A stretch of 64,000 bases of DNA from Bombardia bombarda (GCA_030512295.1 JAULSR010000001.1:4859001-4923000); one strand, 5' to 3'. Positions 35,001 through 47,605 are shown, counted from the stretch's first letter. Notes: a model not told the origin generated them from the letters alone. Made by a program: numbers and translations.

Positions 35001-37722
35001 GTGGAGCATCGAGAAGCTGCACGATCGGGTCAGGCAGATGCGCCAGATGTACCAGTATCTCGACCAGCCCGAGTACGCGCGGCACCTGAGTCTGGATAAC
35101 CCGTTTGTGGAGACGTGCATGCCGCAGTTTACACTGGTGGGCGAGGCGGATGTGCCGCTCAAGGCGGTCTTTGAGAGCCGGGTGCAGGACTTCACGCTGG
35201 ATGTCTTTTCGCCGCACACGTCGCATGCTATCGGCATCATTAAGCTGGCGCTGGAGCCGTCGAGCGCGCGGGCGCCGACCAATATGCTAAAGTTCAATGT
35301 GGTGATGCACGAGATGATTGGCTTTGCCGAGCGGGAGGGGACCGAGGTGCACGCGCAGCTGTTTTTGCCTGGCATCTCGGAGGAGGATGGGATCACGACG
35401 ACGCAGATGATCCACGACTTTGACGAGGGGCCGATTCGGTTCGAGAGCGTGCATAGTATGAGCGTTCCGCTGTTTGCGCCCGTCGAGACGACGTTAAGGG
35501 TGGCCATCTTTGCGAAAGTGTCGACCATGCACCTCGACAAGCTGCTCAGCTGGGATGACATGAGGGATGCGGTGCCCGTGTCGCAGAGCAGGGAGAGGAG
35601 TGCCAGGATCAACGAGACGAATTTCTTCACCGAGGAGAAGCACGACTTGCTCTCGCGGGTGCAGATTCTGGAGCTGAATGAGGAGGGGGATTACGTTCCG
35701 GTTGAGGTCGCTCAGACGAGCGAGCTTGATAGCGGGACTTTTCAGCTTCACCAGGGGCTGCAGAGGCGAATTGCGATTAACCTTACGCATAGCTCTGGCG
35801 ATGCGCTGCCGTGGGATGATGTGACGTCGTTAAGGGTTGGCAAGATTCAGCTGTTGGACAGCGCGGGCAAGACGCCTGATATGGGGACTGTCAGCCCCGA
35901 CCTGCCGCTGAAGCTCGCGTCCAAGCCGATTTTCCGGACCAATGCGAACGGGACGAGGAGCATCACCATGGTTGGGCAGTGGGATTCCAGTCTGCATAGC
36001 TCGCTCCTGCTCGACCGGGTCACGGCCGACAAGTACAAGGTGCAGATGACGGTCTCGTGGGAGATCAGCTCGGAGAAGCTGGCCGAGCCGATGAAGTACT
36101 CGATGAATGTGTGCTGCCGGATCATGTCGCGGTCCTTTGTGCGGCAGACGTCCATGTTCTCGGCGCTGTGGCAGAACATACGGATCGTGCACTCGTCGAC
36201 GGGCATCTTTACGCTGCAGATGCGGCCCGCGCCGATCAAGCGGGTGGGCGACCTGTGGCGGATGAACAGCCAGCATGATTATGTCAAGGGCGAGGAGAAT
36301 CTGGGTCCGTGGACGCCGCGGGGGGTTTCGCTGGTGTCTGACTATATTACCTCGAGGAAGAAGAAGAGGATGATGACGGAGATTGCGGCGGTGCAGAACT
36401 TTCTGAAGAAGATTGGGTTTCAGTACCCTAATGGTGGTGATCGGATGATTGATAGGTGTGGTGATGTGGACGAGCACCATGATGATGATTTGCCTCCGCC
36501 GGCACTGCAGAGTGACAATGATTCGATTGCCGAGTTGTTGAACGATGACCCACCTGAGGAGGAGGAGGAGGAGGAGGAGGAGGGTGAAAGAGATGATCAA
36601 CCGTCTACGCCGGCGATTACAGAAGACGGGGTATCGCCAGAGGATCAACAAGAAACAACAATAACAATTCCTCCACAGCCTGAATCCGAATACATAGAAC
36701 ACCAGACAGCGCTCATAAACAAGTGCCTCAAGCTCTGGCTGCGCTACCCCGACGTGATGCTCAAGCTCCTCAGCCCAGCCAACACGGACCCGCCCGCCAA
36801 TGGTTGTATCAACGGCAGCAGCATCGAGTCTCAAGCCGCCGCCATCGCAACAGCGGGGCCAGAGTTCCTCGCGACGGTCATCCGCGTGCGCAAGAACCCG
36901 ACCGTGCTCAAGGGCGGCTACCTGCTCGTGCCCAACAGCGACTCGACGCGCTGGGTTAAGCGGTTCGTGGAGCTGCGCCGGCCGTATCTGCACATCCACA
37001 GCGTGACGGATGGCGACGAGGTGGCGATTGTGAGCTTACGGAACGCGCGGGTGGACAGCCAGCCGGGGATCTTGGGGCTGTTGAATGATAATAATTATGG
37101 ACATCATCATCACCACCAACAAGTTGGTGAGGGGCAGGAGAATGGGTATAATAATGGGAATGCGGATGGGAACGGGAGCAGCAGCAGTAATAGGCCGGTG
37201 CAGAGTCACAGGCGGACGTCGTCGGGACGGCTGATTTCGTCGATATGGACCGGGACTGGGATGGGGTCGTTGGGGAGTACTCTTGGGGGTAGTTTGGGGC
37301 TGGGACTGGGTGGTGGTGGTGGTGGTGGCGGCGGTGGGAATAGGTCGGTGTCGTCGTCGAGCACGACGAGCAGTATTAATGGAGGGGGAGGGGCTGGAGG
37401 GGTGGGCATCTCCAAGCTCAGCGAGCGGTTGCAGGCCGGCGTGTTTGCCATCTACGGGACGGACAATACGTGGCTGTTTGCGGCGCGCAGCGAGCGCGAC
37501 AAGCTGGATTGGATTCTCAAGATTGACCAGAGCTTTATTTCTGCGTCGGCGTCGGCGTCGGCGTCGAGCGTGAGCTTGGCGACGACGAGTGGGAGTGGGA
37601 GGAATGGGAATAAGAACGGGAATGGAAATGGAAATGGGAGCTTGAGCGTGAGCGCGAGTGTGTGGGGTGGGAGTGATAATGGCGGAGGGAGTAGGAGTGT
37701 GAGTCCACGGGTTGGATGGTAG
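32041..37722 (+). CDS. Kinesin-3 motor protein (UNC-104/KIF1 type), two frameshifts
   Basis: Plus-end microtubule motor that carries vesicles and early endosomes in hyphae. Exon 1 is 32041-32128 and exon 2 is 32212-37722, about 1866 residues once two single-base losses are allowed for. These are in a four-G run at 32303-32306 (joins AERAGKG to KDANRKVFAFD) and a six-G run at 34119-34124 (joins DSPGG to LQRNTRESDWSF). The motor domain shows IKVVVRVRPFN (about 17), P-loop GQTGSGKS (about 115), switch I NMNETSSRSH (about 227) and switch II DLAGSE (about 265). A neck coiled coil (about 450-490) and an FHA domain (about 515-606) follow. Next come a second coiled coil (about 773-853), the KIF1B-type middle region, and a C-terminal PH domain (about 1586-1806) beginning VLKGGYLLVPNSDSTRWVKR. 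This order is diagnostic of fungal kinesin-3 (UncA/Kin3). The PH domain is interrupted by about 100 low-complexity residues. Confidence 0.95.
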
Positions 37723-39711
37723 TGGTCTGGTGGTTACTTGGTCGAACTCTTGATTCTGGGTTATGGTGGACGGATAGGATAGCACGCGCCATCTATCCGT
37801 TCTATTTGAGGAGTGGTCGGTCGGTGGAGTGGAGGAGGAGATGGCGGTGGAATAAAGGAGATATATAGTTATTTTCTTTTGTATTACTTTCTGTTTGGTT
37901 GGAGACAGGAACAAACGAACGAACCGAACCGATAAAAAAAAGGGAAAGCGTCTGGTTGCATTCAGGGATACCCATGGGGAAATAAACTAGGACATACATC
38001 ATACACACATACACCATACACATACACCTACACTGCCATATGCTGCGCACATACACATACTCGGAGAGGGAGAAAGAAACCCTTATCCAGAGGAGAGAGA
38101 GGCAGACGGGTTGGGTGCGAGAAGTGATATCTAGAGAGAGCTGAACTAGAGATGCTGCTGCTTACTGACTTTGACCTACTATGGATAGACGCAGAGGATA
38201 TTCATACCATACCTAGATGATAAATGGAAATTTGGTCGTGGAGTTGGTGAGGAGTAACTGATTCTTCCTTTTCTTTTTCTACTTCAATATAGGAAGATGC
38301 GTTTTGTGATGATTCATAATTCTGCTACTACAGCTTCTACATACTACGCTCAAAGAAGTGTCATTTCAAGATTACGGCTGCAGCACTTATTGATAGTTAC
38401 CTCTTAGAGATGGACCGGAATTATCGGAAAGTCGGAAGCCGGATCGGCTGCGAAGAACAAGATCTTAGTGGTCCAGCATGGTGACCTGGAGAGCAGCTGA
38501 TGGCGATGCTCTGATGTCGGTGGTGGCTTCTATCGGTCCTTCTTCACCCAACCCATTCATTCGGCTTCAGCCCTATGACAAATGATATCACCCGGAACAG
38601 AACATCGTTGCGATGCTATCCGAAGCTGAAGGAGTGTTGCTGATCTTGTCTACAAGCTGCGCCTCAGACAAAATTACGTGTATCTGAACCAACATTTCTC
38701 GTGTTCTTGCCGATTGCCGGTCATGGCTGGTCATGAGGCTCGATGTTTCTCTGACCTGGAATTTGGCAGAAGATGATGGGAATGGATATATGCTAGTACA
38801 CGCAGCACAGTTGGAGTAAGCGCGCAGACATCACTCAGACTGGGCTGTGAGATTCGGAGTCCAATCTCAATGATCATCGGCCGGTTGTCCAGGAAGAGAA
38901 ATAAGTCTATGGCGGTGGTACGTAGTAGGATTAAGAATCTGACTATTGCAGGTGTTGAGTTTGTTCTACTCGTCAATTGAACACGAGGAAAACAGAAAAC
39001 GTAATCATGTACTGTACGAAGTAACGTTGGTCTGTCAATATGGCATTGCATGAAGTAGCATTGCATGCCTTACCTTGGCCACCACACCACCACACCACCA
39101 CACCACCATCACCATACTCGCGCAATATGAGAGCGTCTTAAGACACAAGTAATATAATCTGGGGTATCTATACTGTGTGGAGAAGGATATGATAGAACAT
39201 TTACTGACCTTGGATACATTCTCATCACACTAGACCAGCAGCTTGGCCATTACTTACAGACGACGGCGAAGCTGTTGATGACAGCGAAATCGGCGAACAA
39301 GATGACCCGACTTTGGTCTTGTGAACATGAACGGATTTCTTTCCTTTCTCGTGTTCACTTTTTTCCCTCTCACTGGCATATCCTGACGGCAATTTCGATG
39401 AGGCAGATGTTGCGAGATGTTGGGCCAATCCAATAGCTTGTGCGTGAGCTGGAGCAGGTGAGCGAAGCAGGTGAGAGAAGATGTCTAAATATAGTAGACG
39501 TAATTCGAAGAGGTATGTCGAGTGATGATAGATGATCAAATAGCCAGATATAAAAGAGACGATGCCCATACCCCCTTTTCAGACCTATAACACCGACGAC
39601 TCACACAACCAACAATACCAACAAACAACCACAAGCTAAAACGTCTACAAAATCATACACAGACACACCTCATCCAAAGCTTCAAGCTGAACAGACCAAC
39701 ACTCAAGAAAG
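37723..39711. other. Intergenic region, no gene recognised
   Basis: 2 kb between the kinesin and the secreted-protein gene. AT-rich with ACATACAC-type repeats near 37990-38055 and a CCACCACA tandem near 39080. The final 120 bases are CA-rich (AACCAACAATACCAACAAACAACC), a common fungal 5' leader type. No gene, RNA or transposon is recognised. Confidence 0.5.
39080..39115. repeat. CCACCACA tandem repeat
   Basis: Four nearly perfect 8-base units, then degenerate CCACCATCACCAT, in non-coding sequence. Confidence 0.9.
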
Positions 39712-40176
39712 ATGCAACTCTCAACCATACTCCTCGCACTCACCACCTCCCTCCTCACCACCGCCGCACCCACCTCAAACACAAAACGCGCCTGCACAAC
39801 CACCTTCCCCACCGCCCTCACAAGCATCCACCTGGCCAAGAACCCAGCCATCAACATCGCCCAGGACCTCTCCTTCACCGTCCCCGCCGGCGCAGTCGGC
39901 CCCTGCTCGCTGGTTGCCACCTTCCCCGCGGGCTACGCCATCGCCAGCTCGGGACAGACGCAGGTCAACGTGATCGACGTCAACGGACCCGCGCCGGGGT
40001 CCATTGTCGGCACCGTCACCTTTGCCAGCAGCGCCACGGCCCCGACGTTTACGACCATCAACTCGTTCGCCTGCCGCGCTAGTATGCAGTACCGTCTTGC
40101 GCTGGCTGGGACGCAGGGGGCGGTGGATTTTGCAGAGGGGAATGGCGCGGGTGTGGCGCTGACTTATAACTGCTGA
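39712..40176 (+). CDS. Small secreted protein, possible But2-like beta fold
   Basis: Intronless, 154 residues. A signal peptide (MQLSTILLALTTSLLTTAA) is followed by a short pro-like stretch ending in Lys-Arg at 25-26, a possible Kex2 site. The mature part has four cysteines (about 28, 65, 121, 154), enough for two disulfides, and is Thr/Ala/Val-rich with alternating beta-like segments. The DLSFTVPAGAVGPCSLVATFPAG stretch (residues about 52-74) resembles the But2 C-terminal domain found in many secreted fungal proteins of unknown role. That resemblance is from memory and needs a profile search. The final residue is Cys. Codon use is strongly C-ending, suggesting good expression. It could be a cell-wall or effector-type protein; nothing in the sequence decides this. 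It converges with the downstream beta-glucosidase gene. Confidence 0.8.
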   Translation: MQLSTILLALTTSLLTTAAPTSNTKRACTTTFPTALTSIHLAKNPAINIAQDLSFTVPAGAVGPCSLVATFPAGYAIASSGQTQVNVIDVNGPAPGSIVGTVTFASSATAPTFTTINSFACRASMQYRLALAGTQGAVDFAEGNGAGVALTYNC

Positions 40177-40817
40177 GGAGGTGTTGGTGGTGGTGGCGGT
40201 ATTTTTGCTGTGGGAATGAGGGATGGAGGGGAAGAAAGGGGTCCGTTGTTTTGGGGGGCAAATAGGTTTCGATATATTTATTTATCTTAGTTATTTTTTT
40301 CGATATTAGGTTAGTGGAGCTCTACACATTTTATCATTCATTCGTCTTAAAATAAAGAAGAGGGAAAGGTAGGTAATGACAAGTACGGAGATGGAGGCAA
40401 GAAATAAGCATGTAACAATAATAAAATCTTGACTATTATTCGCATATGCCAAAAAGCTCACCGGCTAACCCGCGATTTCTCGCGAGGTAGGAAGCCAGGC
40501 AATCACTGGCGATCTAGCCCTTACTAGCCATTGCCCTCATGCCCCAGGTGAGCAAATATAGACATTGACATCGTAACCAAACAAACCCACATTGTGATCC
40601 CATCAAATGACCTATCCCGTCCACATATCATACAGCCAGCGACAATATCACAACAATCCAAACCAAACGGACCCTCTGCCTTTTCCAGACTGACACAAAA
40701 CAAAACACCCATAACCCCTTTTACCCCCATAAAGATCAACCGCAAGAAGAAAGCCATACAAAGAGAGCCATATACACATACACACATATATTCCCGTCAC
40801 CAATTCATCATCTCCTC
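40177..40817. other. Convergent 3' region
   Basis: Shared 3' flank of the secreted-protein gene (plus) and the beta-glucosidase gene (minus). AT-rich, with probable polyadenylation regions of both. No gene seen. Confidence 0.55.
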
Positions 40818-43800
40818 TCAAATCGTCACCTTCCCCACAAGCGGCAAGTCCCTACTACTCCCTCCCACCTCAATGGTATACTCCCCCCTCAGCAAGCTCC
40901 ACCTCTGCGCCACCGTGTCCCAGACGCTCAAATCCCTCCTCGTCAGCGCAAACCTCACCGTTGCCGTCTGCGTAGCATTGATAAACGGCTTCTCAAACCC
41001 CCTGAGCTGCCTGACCGGCGCCTCACCCTTCTTCGGCACCCCGACATACAGCTGCGCCACCTCGGCGCCATCCACCGCCCCCGTGTTGCCAACATCCGCA
41101 GCCACCTCAACCAGCACGTCCCACAGATCGGCCTGCCCGCCCTCGAGCACCGCGCCGGTGGGATACTGGTCAAATAATGCAGCACTACTACTACTACTGC
41201 TATTTGCAACCGTCTTTTGCACAGAGAGATTGCTATAGTTGAACGTCGTGTAGCTCAGCCCAAAGCCAAACTCATATCTCGGCGTGATATTCTTGGCGTC
41301 GAAATGGCGGTAGTCTACCAGCACGCCCTCGGTGAAGTTGCTCTGCGGGAACTTGGCGAACTCGCCCTCCGGCAGGTCCGGTCCGAGTCCCACGTAGTCG
41401 GACTCGTTCCTCGCCACAGTGTACGGCAGCTTCCCCGACGGATTGGACTTGCCGTATAGCAGGGAGACGAGCGCCTTACCCGACGCCTCGCCGGGCAGGT
41501 GGGCAAAGATGAGAGCCGTGACGTTGGGGTGGTCGACGAATTGGTCAACGAGGCGAATGCCGGCGTTGTGCAGCACCACGATAGTGTTGTTGCAGCGATC
41601 CGCAACATGCTTGACGAGTCCGTCTGTGTACGTGTCATGCGTGCTGGGCCGGTCGATCCCCTCGGTGGCAAAGGCGTTGCCGAAAACAAAGCAGGCGTCT
41701 GACATGGGGTTCACGCCTGGGCTGTCGGTTGTAAAGTCCCAGAACAGCGCAGTCCCGTCGTCGTATGCCTGCTGGACTATGGCGTCAAATGGGGACACGG
41801 CCAGGGACTGCGAGGTCGCACCAGATCCGCCTCCGGAATAAATGGTTCCGTTGAAAGCAATAGGAATGTCGCCGGCGGCACTTCCCGTAAAGAATCCGGC
41901 GAAGAACTCTGACCAGCTGTAAGATTCGGCTCCAAAGGTCCAGGATGAGGAACCGCTGGTTGGGGTGTTTTGGTCTGGGTTCTTAGCTGAATATCCATAA
42001 ATGGACATGAGCTTGGGACTATTTAGGGGCAGCGCATTGCGGATGTTTTTGACAAGAACGTGACCCTCGACTGCACCATCAAACAGTGTTGAGCGGAATG
42101 ATGAGTTTCTGGCATCAACAATTTTATGAGGCTTCGTGAGATCTGACGCCATGCCAATACCAGGCGTAGGGAATCCTTGATCCTGACCCATTTGATACCA
42201 CGGTGCAATAATCCTGTTTTGAGTCAGTCATTGTTGCAGCTAAGAGCAATGTAGCCTGGGCGAGGCCTACCTCATCGCCATGTCGTCGATACGAGTCTCG
42301 GGGACTGTTCCGTTTTGGACTGAGGATTTGAGATGCTCGCCCCAATAGACACCGGCTCCTGGCATTGCCATATCCATTCCACCAAGTGTCGTTGCAACTC
42401 CTGCGTGCTGGGCACCCCAGTCGGAGACCACAAAACCTTGGAAGCCTAGCTCGGTTTTGAGAAGACCATTGAGGGTTTTACTATTGGCGCACCCGTACGA
42501 GTTATTGACGCGGTTGTACGAGCACATGATATTACCACTGCCGGCGTGAACCGCATCCTGGAACGGCCTTTGGCACGAATGTTAGTGAGGCAGAGAGCAG
42601 CCAAAAGAAGCCATTAAGTCTTACCAGAGATACAGCTCGTGCATTGTCCGATCGTCGATATTGGCCGACACAGCCTCCGTATCGCCAAAAGGACTGCGGT
42701 ATGACTCCTGCTCATTGCCAATGTAATGCTATACACCCTAGTCAGCAAAGCCCAACAACAAAAAGTCAAACAGCCACCCTACCTTGGTACTAGTAATAAC
42801 CCCAACCCCCTGTATGGCAGATACCGTCTCAGAGACCAAAGATCCAGCCAGGTACGGGTCGATAGAGAAACCTGCTCAGATTAGTTGTGTTAGCCACCCA
42901 CACCTGCTCCAGAGAGATATCTAAGAGCAAAACAAACCTTCCCAGTTCCTTCCACTCAGCACGACGCGACCCGCCGGTCCAACCACAGGACCCAAAAGTA
43001 CATTCACCCCCTTGGTTCTGAACTCGCCGCCCATACCGGCCCCCCGCTGGAAGGCGAGGGCCTTGTTCCAGCTGGCTCCGACATGGATCCCGCTAGGCCA
43101 GCTGCTCACAAAGTCGGTCGCTCTGAGCCCGTTGCCGGCGTCTGACAAACACAAGCCGGTGAAGTTGAGGCGCGGGATGCTCGGGGTGAAGCCGGAGCAG
43201 CTTGTGTTGGAGTTGACGCCCGATGTCAAGCTGATCTATCATCATCGTCATCGTTGTTAGAACTGCAAAGAAGAGACAAGGGGAAATGGGAAAGACAGCT
43301 CTACCTTCTCAGCCAACGTCATCTTTCCAACCATATCACGGGCCTTGCTAGATGCATCCGCCCAGAGACCAGTACCCGTCATGTTGGCTATATTAGACAC
43401 GTCATGTTAGCCATCATCCATCGTCTACTCACCACCATGCAAGAAAGACAGACAGCCAGAGGCATAAACACATATTAAGAAACAGAAGAAAAGGAAGAAA
43501 AAAAAAACATACGCGACGGATACACTGGCGGCGACTGCCCGTAAAAATGCGTATCGCTCGAAATGGTCCCCCCCGACCCCGACGACCCACCACCACCATT
43601 CTTGTCCGCAGCAGCATCACCCCCGTTGCCGCCCTTGTGCAGCGCTGCAAGACCAGCCAAGCTGCCGCCGATGATAACCAGAATCACAACGACGACAATG
43701 GCCACGCCGCGCTTGGTACCGAGGAACGGGAAGCGCTGCGTTATCCTTGATTGTCAACTGCCACTACCAGCAGCAATAGGCTTGCCGGCGCCGGTGCCGG

Positions 43801-43897
43801 TGCCGGTGCCAGCAGCCAAGTCCGAGCTGATGAGGTTGTTGTTTTGACCGGCGTGGACATAACTGTCGCCTTGGTCTTTTATGCTGGCTTTTGCCAT
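40818..43897 (-). CDS. GH3 beta-glucosidase with N-terminal membrane anchor (BglE-like); in-frame TGA near N-terminus
   Basis: Hydrolyses terminal beta-D-glucosides such as cellobiose at or outside the cell surface. Seven exons on minus: 43897-43513, 43387-43305, 43235-42938, 42871-42783, 42728-42625, 42567-42271, 42213-40818. Together they give 884 codons with the total in frame. Residues about 65-86 form one membrane segment (VAIVVVVILVIIGG), so a type II orientation is expected, as in Aspergillus BglE. The catalytic N-terminal barrel shows KHYIGNEQE, MCSYNRVNNS and the nucleophile in VVSDWGAQHAG (Asp about 369). The second GH3 domain (VVLHNAG, HLPGEASGKALVSLLYG) and a fibronectin-III-like C-terminal domain follow. 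Many N-x-S/T sites are present. One TGA at codon 48, just before the membrane segment, interrupts the frame. No normal intron removes it, and the first ATG after it lies beyond the anchor. A CGA- or TGG-to-TGA substitution, real or an error, is the simplest reading. Confidence 0.88.
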
Positions 43898-46249
43898 TGT
43901 GAGTTGTCTATTTACTTGCTCGTTGCGCTTGAGAGCGTGGAGAGTGGTAAAAGTGTTTGTTGTTGTCCGCAGTGAATGGGCGATGCGTTGCGCTGGTAGC
44001 CAAGTAAGCAATGCTTTACAACGAGCAAGAGTTTAATATCTCTGAGAAGCGGGGGAATTGATGGCTTTTACGACAGTAGATCAACGGCTGATGATTCGCT
44101 TGTTTCACCGGACGAAGATCACCATCCAAAAAAAATCAAAAATCGAGGCGTGCCTTCCCGTCCTGTCGCGTTGTCTGGTGTGTGTTGCTCCTTCCCGGAT
44201 GTGTGTCGTTCATGCACTCACTCCTTCCTCACTGACTAACAACAACTTACAGTGAAGCCTCGGTAAAATACAGCATAGAGTGAGCCAGGAAACGTAATGA
44301 CTGGTTAAACAAACAACAAAACGCAGGTAAGGCAGGTGAATACAAGACCCGAAATATTGTTTAAAGAAATCAAGCTTAGTTGCTCGGGTGTTACGTTCGC
44401 TCAACATGCAGCCAACCGACCTACCTTACCCATCGCAGTCTCCTGTGGTACGAGGTGCATGCTGTGCTGCTGTGTGTGGTGTGGTCAACAAAAGCCGATC
44501 AGCTGCAGCAGTTGTCAGTGCAACGGACGCCTGCTACGCTAACCAGTATGTTCTGGTTGGTGAGCTCTGGTTGGCGGCAGGGCATCCGGTGACCCGCGGG
44601 TTGGAAAGCAAGCTGGAAAAAGGGTGCACAGACCCCTCACTCAGTCTCATCTTCAGCACGCACCACCACCAGCCAGACGGCAAAATATCGAAAGCGGGTG
44701 CGCCACACGGGGCCTCGAATAACAGAATTGTGGCCTCCGAATAAACGTTTCGTTCCCCCGTGAAGAACAAGCTTTCTTTTTTGCACGACGCCCTACGTGG
44801 GAGGTCGGGCCGGGCCAGGAGCTTCCTTGACGGAGACGAAACGTCTTTCATCCACACCGGGTTAAGACGAAGAGATACTACTGGTAAAATATCGGATGGA
44901 AATGAAATAAAACATCCAGCAGGCAAACCTTAAAATCATAAAGCTTTATCTCAGTGGATACACTATACAAGCGGTTGTGGCTAGTATCAAAATCTTTGAA
45001 ATATCTGTAATGTTCAAAGTCACAGTTAACTAGTGCATCCTTCATATCTTCAAGAGAAAAATGTCCAAAACAACAAGATTGCAGATATAAAAGACCCCGA
45101 CTCTATATACAAAACTCCGCCAACTATGTGTGGTGCTGTCATTGGCCCCAGCAGCAGCAGTGTGTGTATCCAAACATCCCAATTCTCTCCTTATTCCCTT
45201 CTTCCCAACCCCAGGTCGAGCCTCCAACCGGAGCGTCATCCATATTGACGCTCCTCCGTACCCTTTTCGGCCCTTTCGTCCTCCGCACTGACTCAGAAGA
45301 GTGAAAGAAAGCAGTGATTAATCTTTTTTCTTCTTCTCATCTTGTCATATTTCTCGGCCGGTACCCATATCTGGATGGCGAATGACCGGCCGCAAACCCA
45401 ACGGTTGCGGGCTGATCAGAGGACAGAATTTCGACAAGGGGACCGACCAGGGGAGATTAAACATTTGGAAGGGCTCCTTCGACCTGCTTTTCCTACACAC
45501 GCTCGAGAACACGCGACAATTTTCACCTAACCAATGCAAACAAGACCTTAAAACGAAAACAGTATGACAACACACAAAACAAGACATAGTTAAAACAACC
45601 AAAAAGACAGCCGCCCGCACAAGCCAAGAGATAATGCCACACGTCCACCCAGCCTATCGAGATGGGAATGCGCCGTGGTGAGGTGAAGTTGACGTGAGAT
45701 TGGGAGAAATCTGAGATCATGGGTGGTAGAGTCGTCGGGCGGCTCATAGGATGCTATTCATCCGTGGGTGAGAGAAGTTAAAAGAGTATAAACAATAAAA
45801 GTAATAAGTAGTATGCGACTATGCGACTATGCGCGCGCGCGTCTGTGTGTAGCGTATATGGAGTGTATATGGAGTGTACACAGAAACAAGGCAGGTTTGT
45901 GCAGTTTCCCATTTCAAATTCAAACGATTTGATGAGGAACTGCGGTGTAGTGGTGGTGGTGGTGCAGTGCATTATCACCGCATGCATGGAATGGTCCTCC
46001 ACTTGGGTATCGGAATATTGAAAGCTCGAATAATGTCGACGCAGGCAAAGAGAATTAGACCCTATGAAACATTAGGCCAAAAAGTTTGGATCAGTGTCGT
46101 GCGCTTCTCAAACAGGTATAAAAGATTATTGAATGGAATGACGCGAGCGACGGGGCGATAACCGGCATCTTTCCACAGCTATCACCCTCCCAGGAAGACG
46201 ACCCCTCGAGTGTGAATTTTTCTTTTCAAGTGCTTTTTTGTCGAGCTCC
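43898..46249. other. Intergenic region between beta-glucosidase and G-alpha genes
   Basis: Holds the promoter side of the beta-glucosidase gene and the 3' flank of the G-alpha gene, both on minus. Open frames here are short and featureless. An alternating GCGCGCGCGCG stretch near 45831-45841 and GTGGTGGTGGTGGTG near 45950-45964 are the only local repeats seen. No RNA gene recognised. Confidence 0.5.
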
Positions 46250-47605
46250 TTACAGGATAAGCTGTTTCAGGTTCCGCTGGATGATCATATCCTGCACGGA
46301 ACCCATCGTGATCTTCAGCAGGTTGGTATCAGTTGCATTCGTAAAGTGTCCATAAATCTCTTTGTCCGGGTTGCGGTTCAAGGCCCGGAACTTGTCCATG
46401 AAGTACTTGCTGGCCTGCTTCCAGTCGTCGGGGGAGCCGTGGTAGTCGGTGAAGCCGTGGGCTGTAATGGGGCTTTTTGTGATCTTCTCCTTGAAGAGAT
46501 CCATCTTGTTGAGGAAGAGAATGAGGGCCGACTTTGTAAACCAATGCGAGTTTGCGATCGACTCCCAAAGCATGAGGGCTTCGTTCATTTGGTTCTAGAA
46601 ATTCTCTGTCAGCATACAGGCACGGGCAAGTTACTTGAGAAAAAGGGCATCAGTAAACAGACCCCGTCCTTGTCCTCCACCAGACACTGGTCATAACCAG
46701 AAATGGCGACCAGGAATAAGAGGCAGTTGACGTTTTCGAAGCAGTGAATCCACTTCTTCCGTTCGGATCGCTGACCGCCAACATCGAACATGCGGTATGT
46801 GAGCTGACCCAAGTCAAAGATGGTCTCGGTAATGCCTGTCGTCCGTAGTCTCGATCGCAGGAGATCTTGATCTGTTGGGACGTAGCTTTTGTCCCAGATG
46901 CGGTCTAGGTCTTCGCAAAAGCTTCACGATGTGTTAGTTATGGCTGCACTACCTTCTTGCACGGGTATGCGGCTTACTAATCGAGGTTGTCGTGCAGGGC
47001 AAACTCGTTGCCTTTCGCGATAGCCTTCTTGACGCCCTCATCTGCCCAGAGCTGCTTGACTGGTTCCAAATAGTCGGAAGGAAGGGGCTCGTCGGCTCTC
47101 ATCTCGTAATCGACAAGGATGTGCGCCATGTTCTTCTGTATAAGCAGTTAGCGGGCGACCGCAATCTTGGCTACTGCCACCCTTTTCTTTTTCCCTTGGG
47201 ACAATGTTCATGCTTACCTCATTGTCCTCATTCTCAAACTTGATATCCAGCTCGTTCATGGCGTCGAAGATCAGGCGGAAGGACTGGACAATGTTGGTAA
47301 AAACGACTGGCTTCCATTCCAGCTTCTCATTTTTGCTGAATCCTTGCGAATATATCAACTTCATCTGTTTCAACACCGTCGACTTTCCGGACTCGCCGGC
47401 TCCTGTTTTGCATTCCGTGTTAGCGATGCGATCGAGAGTGTCTCTCAATCGTCAGCTTAAAGCGAGAAAGCTTTGCCATACCTAGGAGCAACAGCTTGAC
47501 CTCCTTGCTCATGCGCTTCTCGTCGGCACGAATGATCTTATCCAATTCGCGAGACCGAGCACCACCTGCCTCCTCATTCCCCTTGTCTCGACTTCCGAAG
47601 CACAT
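46250..47605 (-). CDS. gna-2: Heterotrimeric G protein alpha subunit, group II (GNA-2/MAGC type)
   Basis: GTP-binding switch coupled to membrane receptors. Five exons on minus (47605-47482, 47402-47218, 47135-46978, 46921-46663, 46594-46250) give 356 residues, the usual length. P-loop GAGESGKST spans an exon junction (residues 42-50). Switch I RLRTTGITET, switch II DVGGQRSERKKW, NKMD and FTNATDT (TCAT-like) are all present. The N-terminus MCFGSRDKG matches group II fungal proteins: it lacks the Met-Gly myristoylation start of groups I and III but has Cys2, a possible palmitoylation site. The C-terminus LKQLIL lacks the pertussis-toxin cysteine. An in-frame ATG 33 bases upstream (47638) exists but would bury that N-terminus, so 47605 is preferred. 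Intron 4 has a weak donor (GTCTGT). Group II subunits generally have subtle or redundant roles in fungi. All key residues are intact. Confidence 0.95.

Noticed and set aside
33928..35226. 432-codon minus-strand frame
   Set aside because: Mirror frame of the GC-rich kinesin gene; Leu/His/Arg/Pro-rich composition is that of an antisense shadow.
34090..37722. Separate gene starting near 34090 after the kinesin motor
   Set aside because: It is the second half of the kinesin-3: coiled coil, middle region and PH domain continue in order once one G is added to the run at 34119-34124.
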